The notes beneath the pieces are model-generated. The model was not told the origin of the DNA and ran no database searches. It worked only from the letters and a program-made list of their open reading frames with translations. Shown here one piece after another: positions 60,448-61,824 of a DNA stretch of 61,824 nt. The stretch is from Cytophagaceae bacterium. Its GTDB lineage: Bacteria; Bacteroidota; Bacteroidia; Cytophagales; UBA9547. Within the stretch, counting starts at the first letter, position 1, and each line of letters starts with the position of its first letter. Position numbers and translations under genes: made by a program. The stretch spans positions 1 to 61,824 of the forward strand of contig JAIYAU010000059.1 of NCBI GenBank assembly GCA_027488865.1, written 5' to 3'.

Positions 60448-60480
60448 TTTTATTAAAAATATATTGTGGTTAAAATGGGA

Positions 60481-61095
60481 TTATTGATTTTGTAATGTTT
60501 GAACATATTGAACAATCTTCCAACGATTTAATACGCTTACTTGAGAACCATGTGCCATCATCCTATTTTTGCCAAATGTTATTGTATGAAATATGCTACC
60601 TTCAGTTCTATCCTTAAGTCCTGAATAATTAGGAACACCTTTGAACACCACGCCAACAGGACCATCACCTTTGCCCGTTTCTCCATGACAATGCTGACAA
60701 TATCTTCCATAAAGCACCTTTCCCTCCTCGATCACAGCATCCGATTTAGCTAAAGGGTTCACCAATTTGTCGGCGTTAGTAGCACCAGAGCTATCCTTAG
60801 TAAAATGATAAATGTAGAGGTCTTTATTTGGAGTTAAACTATAGTTTGCAGTGTAAGATCTTAACTTCACCGTGTTTTTAACAGGTTCCCTCATATTCAT
60901 TTTATAAGGGTTGTTGGTATTGGAGTTAAAATAATCACTAGTAGCATCAGTTACTTGAGCAAGTGGTTCATAAGCTCTTGAGTGATACATTGCTGGTGCA
61001 TACTCAATACCTGGATCGTTAGAATCTCTAACGCCACAACCTAATAATATTCCAGCTAAGACTGAAATAATTGCAATATTTTTAAAAGAATACAT
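60481..61095 (-). CDS. actE: Alternative Complex III monoheme cytochrome c ActE
   Basis: 204 aa. I chose the ATG at 61095, 60 bp inside the open frame, because it yields a lipoprotein signal (IAIISVLAGILLGC, Cys at ~19). The heme-binding CxxCH is CQHCHGETGKGDGPVG with the axial Met probably in RMMAHGSQ. A tethered cytochrome c domain that passes electrons from ACIII to subunit II of the oxidase. It lies 25 bp after actD. Confidence 0.9.
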   Translation of the reverse strand: MYSFKNIAIISVLAGILLGCGVRDSNDPGIEYAPAMYHSRAYEPLAQVTDATSDYFNSNTNNPYKMNMREPVKNTVKLRSYTANYSLTPNKDLYIYHFTKDSSGATNADKLVNPLAKSDAVIEEGKVLYGRYCQHCHGETGKGDGPVGVVFKGVPNYSGLKDRTEGSIFHTITFGKNRMMAHGSQVSVLNRWKIVQYVQTLQNQ

Positions 61096-61120
61096 CGATC
61101 TAAAAAGCATAAATGTAAAA

Positions 61121-61657
61121 TTAATCAACCACCTTTTCATAAACCTCGGACGCACCTTGTTCTTTTAACATGATACTCATTTGATCTACTGACAGCGAAT
61201 TTTTTTCCAATTCAATTGCTACTACAAATTTATCATCTGTAGAACGAATATCAAAATTTCGAGGCTTTACACCTGGCAACAAGTTACTAACCACCAAAAA
61301 TGTTCCTACCATGCCAAACGCAGAAAGTAAAACTGTTGCTTCAAAGCTCACAGGAATAAAGTCGGGATACGGAATTGTTGATTTTCCGCCGACATTTATT
61401 TTCCATTCATCCAAGTGCATCATATAAAAGATCATCGTTTGAGCAAGGATGAACCCAGTTAAGCCAAACATAAATGCAGCTTTAGAAAGCCTTGATCTTT
61501 TAAAACCAAGTGCATCTTCCATTCCATGTATGGGGAAAGGAGTAAAAACTTCATGAATTTTGATGCCAGCATGCCTTACATGTTCAACAGCATGTAATAA
61601 CACATCTTCATCATCATAAATACCAATCAAAAATTTATTATCAGTTGTTGTAGACAT
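61121..61657 (-). CDS. actD: Alternative Complex III subunit ActD
   Basis: 178 aa, DUF3341 family. N-terminal domain DNKFLIGIYDDEDVLLHAVEHVR, two transmembrane helices (AAFMFGLTGFILAQTMIFYMM and FEATVLLSAFGMVGTFLVVSN), and a C-terminal soluble part ending VYEKVVD. Membrane-anchored structural subunit of ACIII. Starts 15 bp after the actC stop. Confidence 0.9.
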   Translation of the reverse strand: MSTTTDNKFLIGIYDDEDVLLHAVEHVRHAGIKIHEVFTPFPIHGMEDALGFKRSRLSKAAFMFGLTGFILAQTMIFYMMHLDEWKINVGGKSTIPYPDFIPVSFEATVLLSAFGMVGTFLVVSNLLPGVKPRNFDIRSTDDKFVVAIELEKNSLSVDQMSIMLKEQGASEVYEKVVD

Positions 61658-61672
61658 AATAATTATATGCTA

Positions 61673-61824
61673 TTAATGAACATTACTACCTACAGTCTCT
61701 TTAGATTTTACTTCCGACGAAGACTTTAAAACAGATTTTACCTCAGCCATATTGATCACAGGTAAATATTTCGCAAATAAAAAGAAACATGTGAAAAACA
61801 AACCAAATGTAAAAATATAATCCC
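61673..61824 (-). CDS. actC: Alternative Complex III subunit ActC, C-terminal part only
   Basis: The window ends inside this gene. The visible 50 residues form a transmembrane segment ([20 protein letters not shown]) and a short hydrophilic tail ([16 protein letters not shown]) ending NVH. Frame and position before actD match the NrfD-like ActC. Most of the protein lies outside the window. Confidence 0.7.
   Translation of the reverse strand, partial: DYIFTFGLFFTCFFLFAKYLPVINMAEVKSVLKSSSEVKSKETVGSNVH

Noticed and set aside
1-61824. tRNA, rRNA or CRISPR array
   Set aside because: No cloverleaf with a T-loop GTTCRA-type box in the intergenic gaps and no regularly spaced direct repeats were seen by eye.

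Overview
The window is AT-rich bacterial chromosome that reads as Bacteroidota, most likely a Cytophagales-type organism. Several independent signs agree. Two secreted proteins carry type IX secretion (T9SS) C-terminal sorting domains. Promoters show the Bacteroidota -7 box TAnnTTTG and few Shine-Dalgarno sites. There is a PID-CTERM mini-protein, a type II isoleucyl-tRNA synthetase, and an Alternative Complex III / aa3 oxidase supercluster. The contig runs off both ends: an uncharacterised gene is cut at base 1 and actC is cut at base 61824.

Layout. (1) 1-1673: accessory-looking edge with a partial uncharacterised ORF, an orphan STAS-like (DUF4325-type) protein, a stand-alone CHASE2-like secreted protein, and palindromic repeats on both sides of the latter. 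(2) 1674-5207: ileS. (3) 5566-12908: two large exported proteins, one a 1543-residue VCBS/ASPIC T9SS cargo, the other an 835-residue fibre-like repeat protein. (4) 13174-17263: lysC, then a reverse-strand set of a Gre-like factor, a 49-residue membrane protein, a GT4 glycosyltransferase and an aldose-epimerase-like protein. (5) 17474-20461: an NAD salvage operon (NrtR-like Nudix regulator, NMN adenylyltransferase-Nudix, nicotinamide phosphoribosyltransferase) behind a promoter overlapped by a palindrome that looks like the NrtR operator. (6) 20557-28608: reverse-strand surface-polymer region with Wza-like exporter, Wzc-type tyrosine kinase with a Gly-Tyr tail, T9SS cargo, PID-CTERM mini-protein, then a PIG-L / ATP-grasp / HAD trio. 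(7) 28675-38260: housekeeping genes (TerB-like unknown, hemW, argS, arginine decarboxylase, recG, mgtE, rsmA). (8) 38407-50684: a glycan assembly island with six cytosolic glycosyltransferases (one a two-domain fusion), two polytopic GT-C-like proteins, an MsbA-type ABC exporter and two methyltransferases. (9) 50687-61824: polyprenyl synthetase, SCO1, oxidase subunits, heme A synthesis genes, and actF, actE, actD, actC.

How the parts work together. The respiratory block encodes quinol oxidation by ACIII (actCDEF visible), electron transfer through the monoheme cytochrome ActE to the aa3 oxidase (ctaC, ctaD and two subunit III proteins), and supply of heme A (ctaA, ctaB) and copper (SCO1). The Wza/Wzc pair and the glycan island supply surface polysaccharide or LPS-type material. 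The NAD operon recycles nicotinamide and is probably self-regulated. No tRNA, rRNA, CRISPR array, integrase or transposase was recognised. The best candidates for something new are the NrtR-like operator, the PIG-L/ATP-grasp/HAD trio, the PID-CTERM protein, the double-GT fusion, and the palindromic repeats next to the CHASE2 gene.
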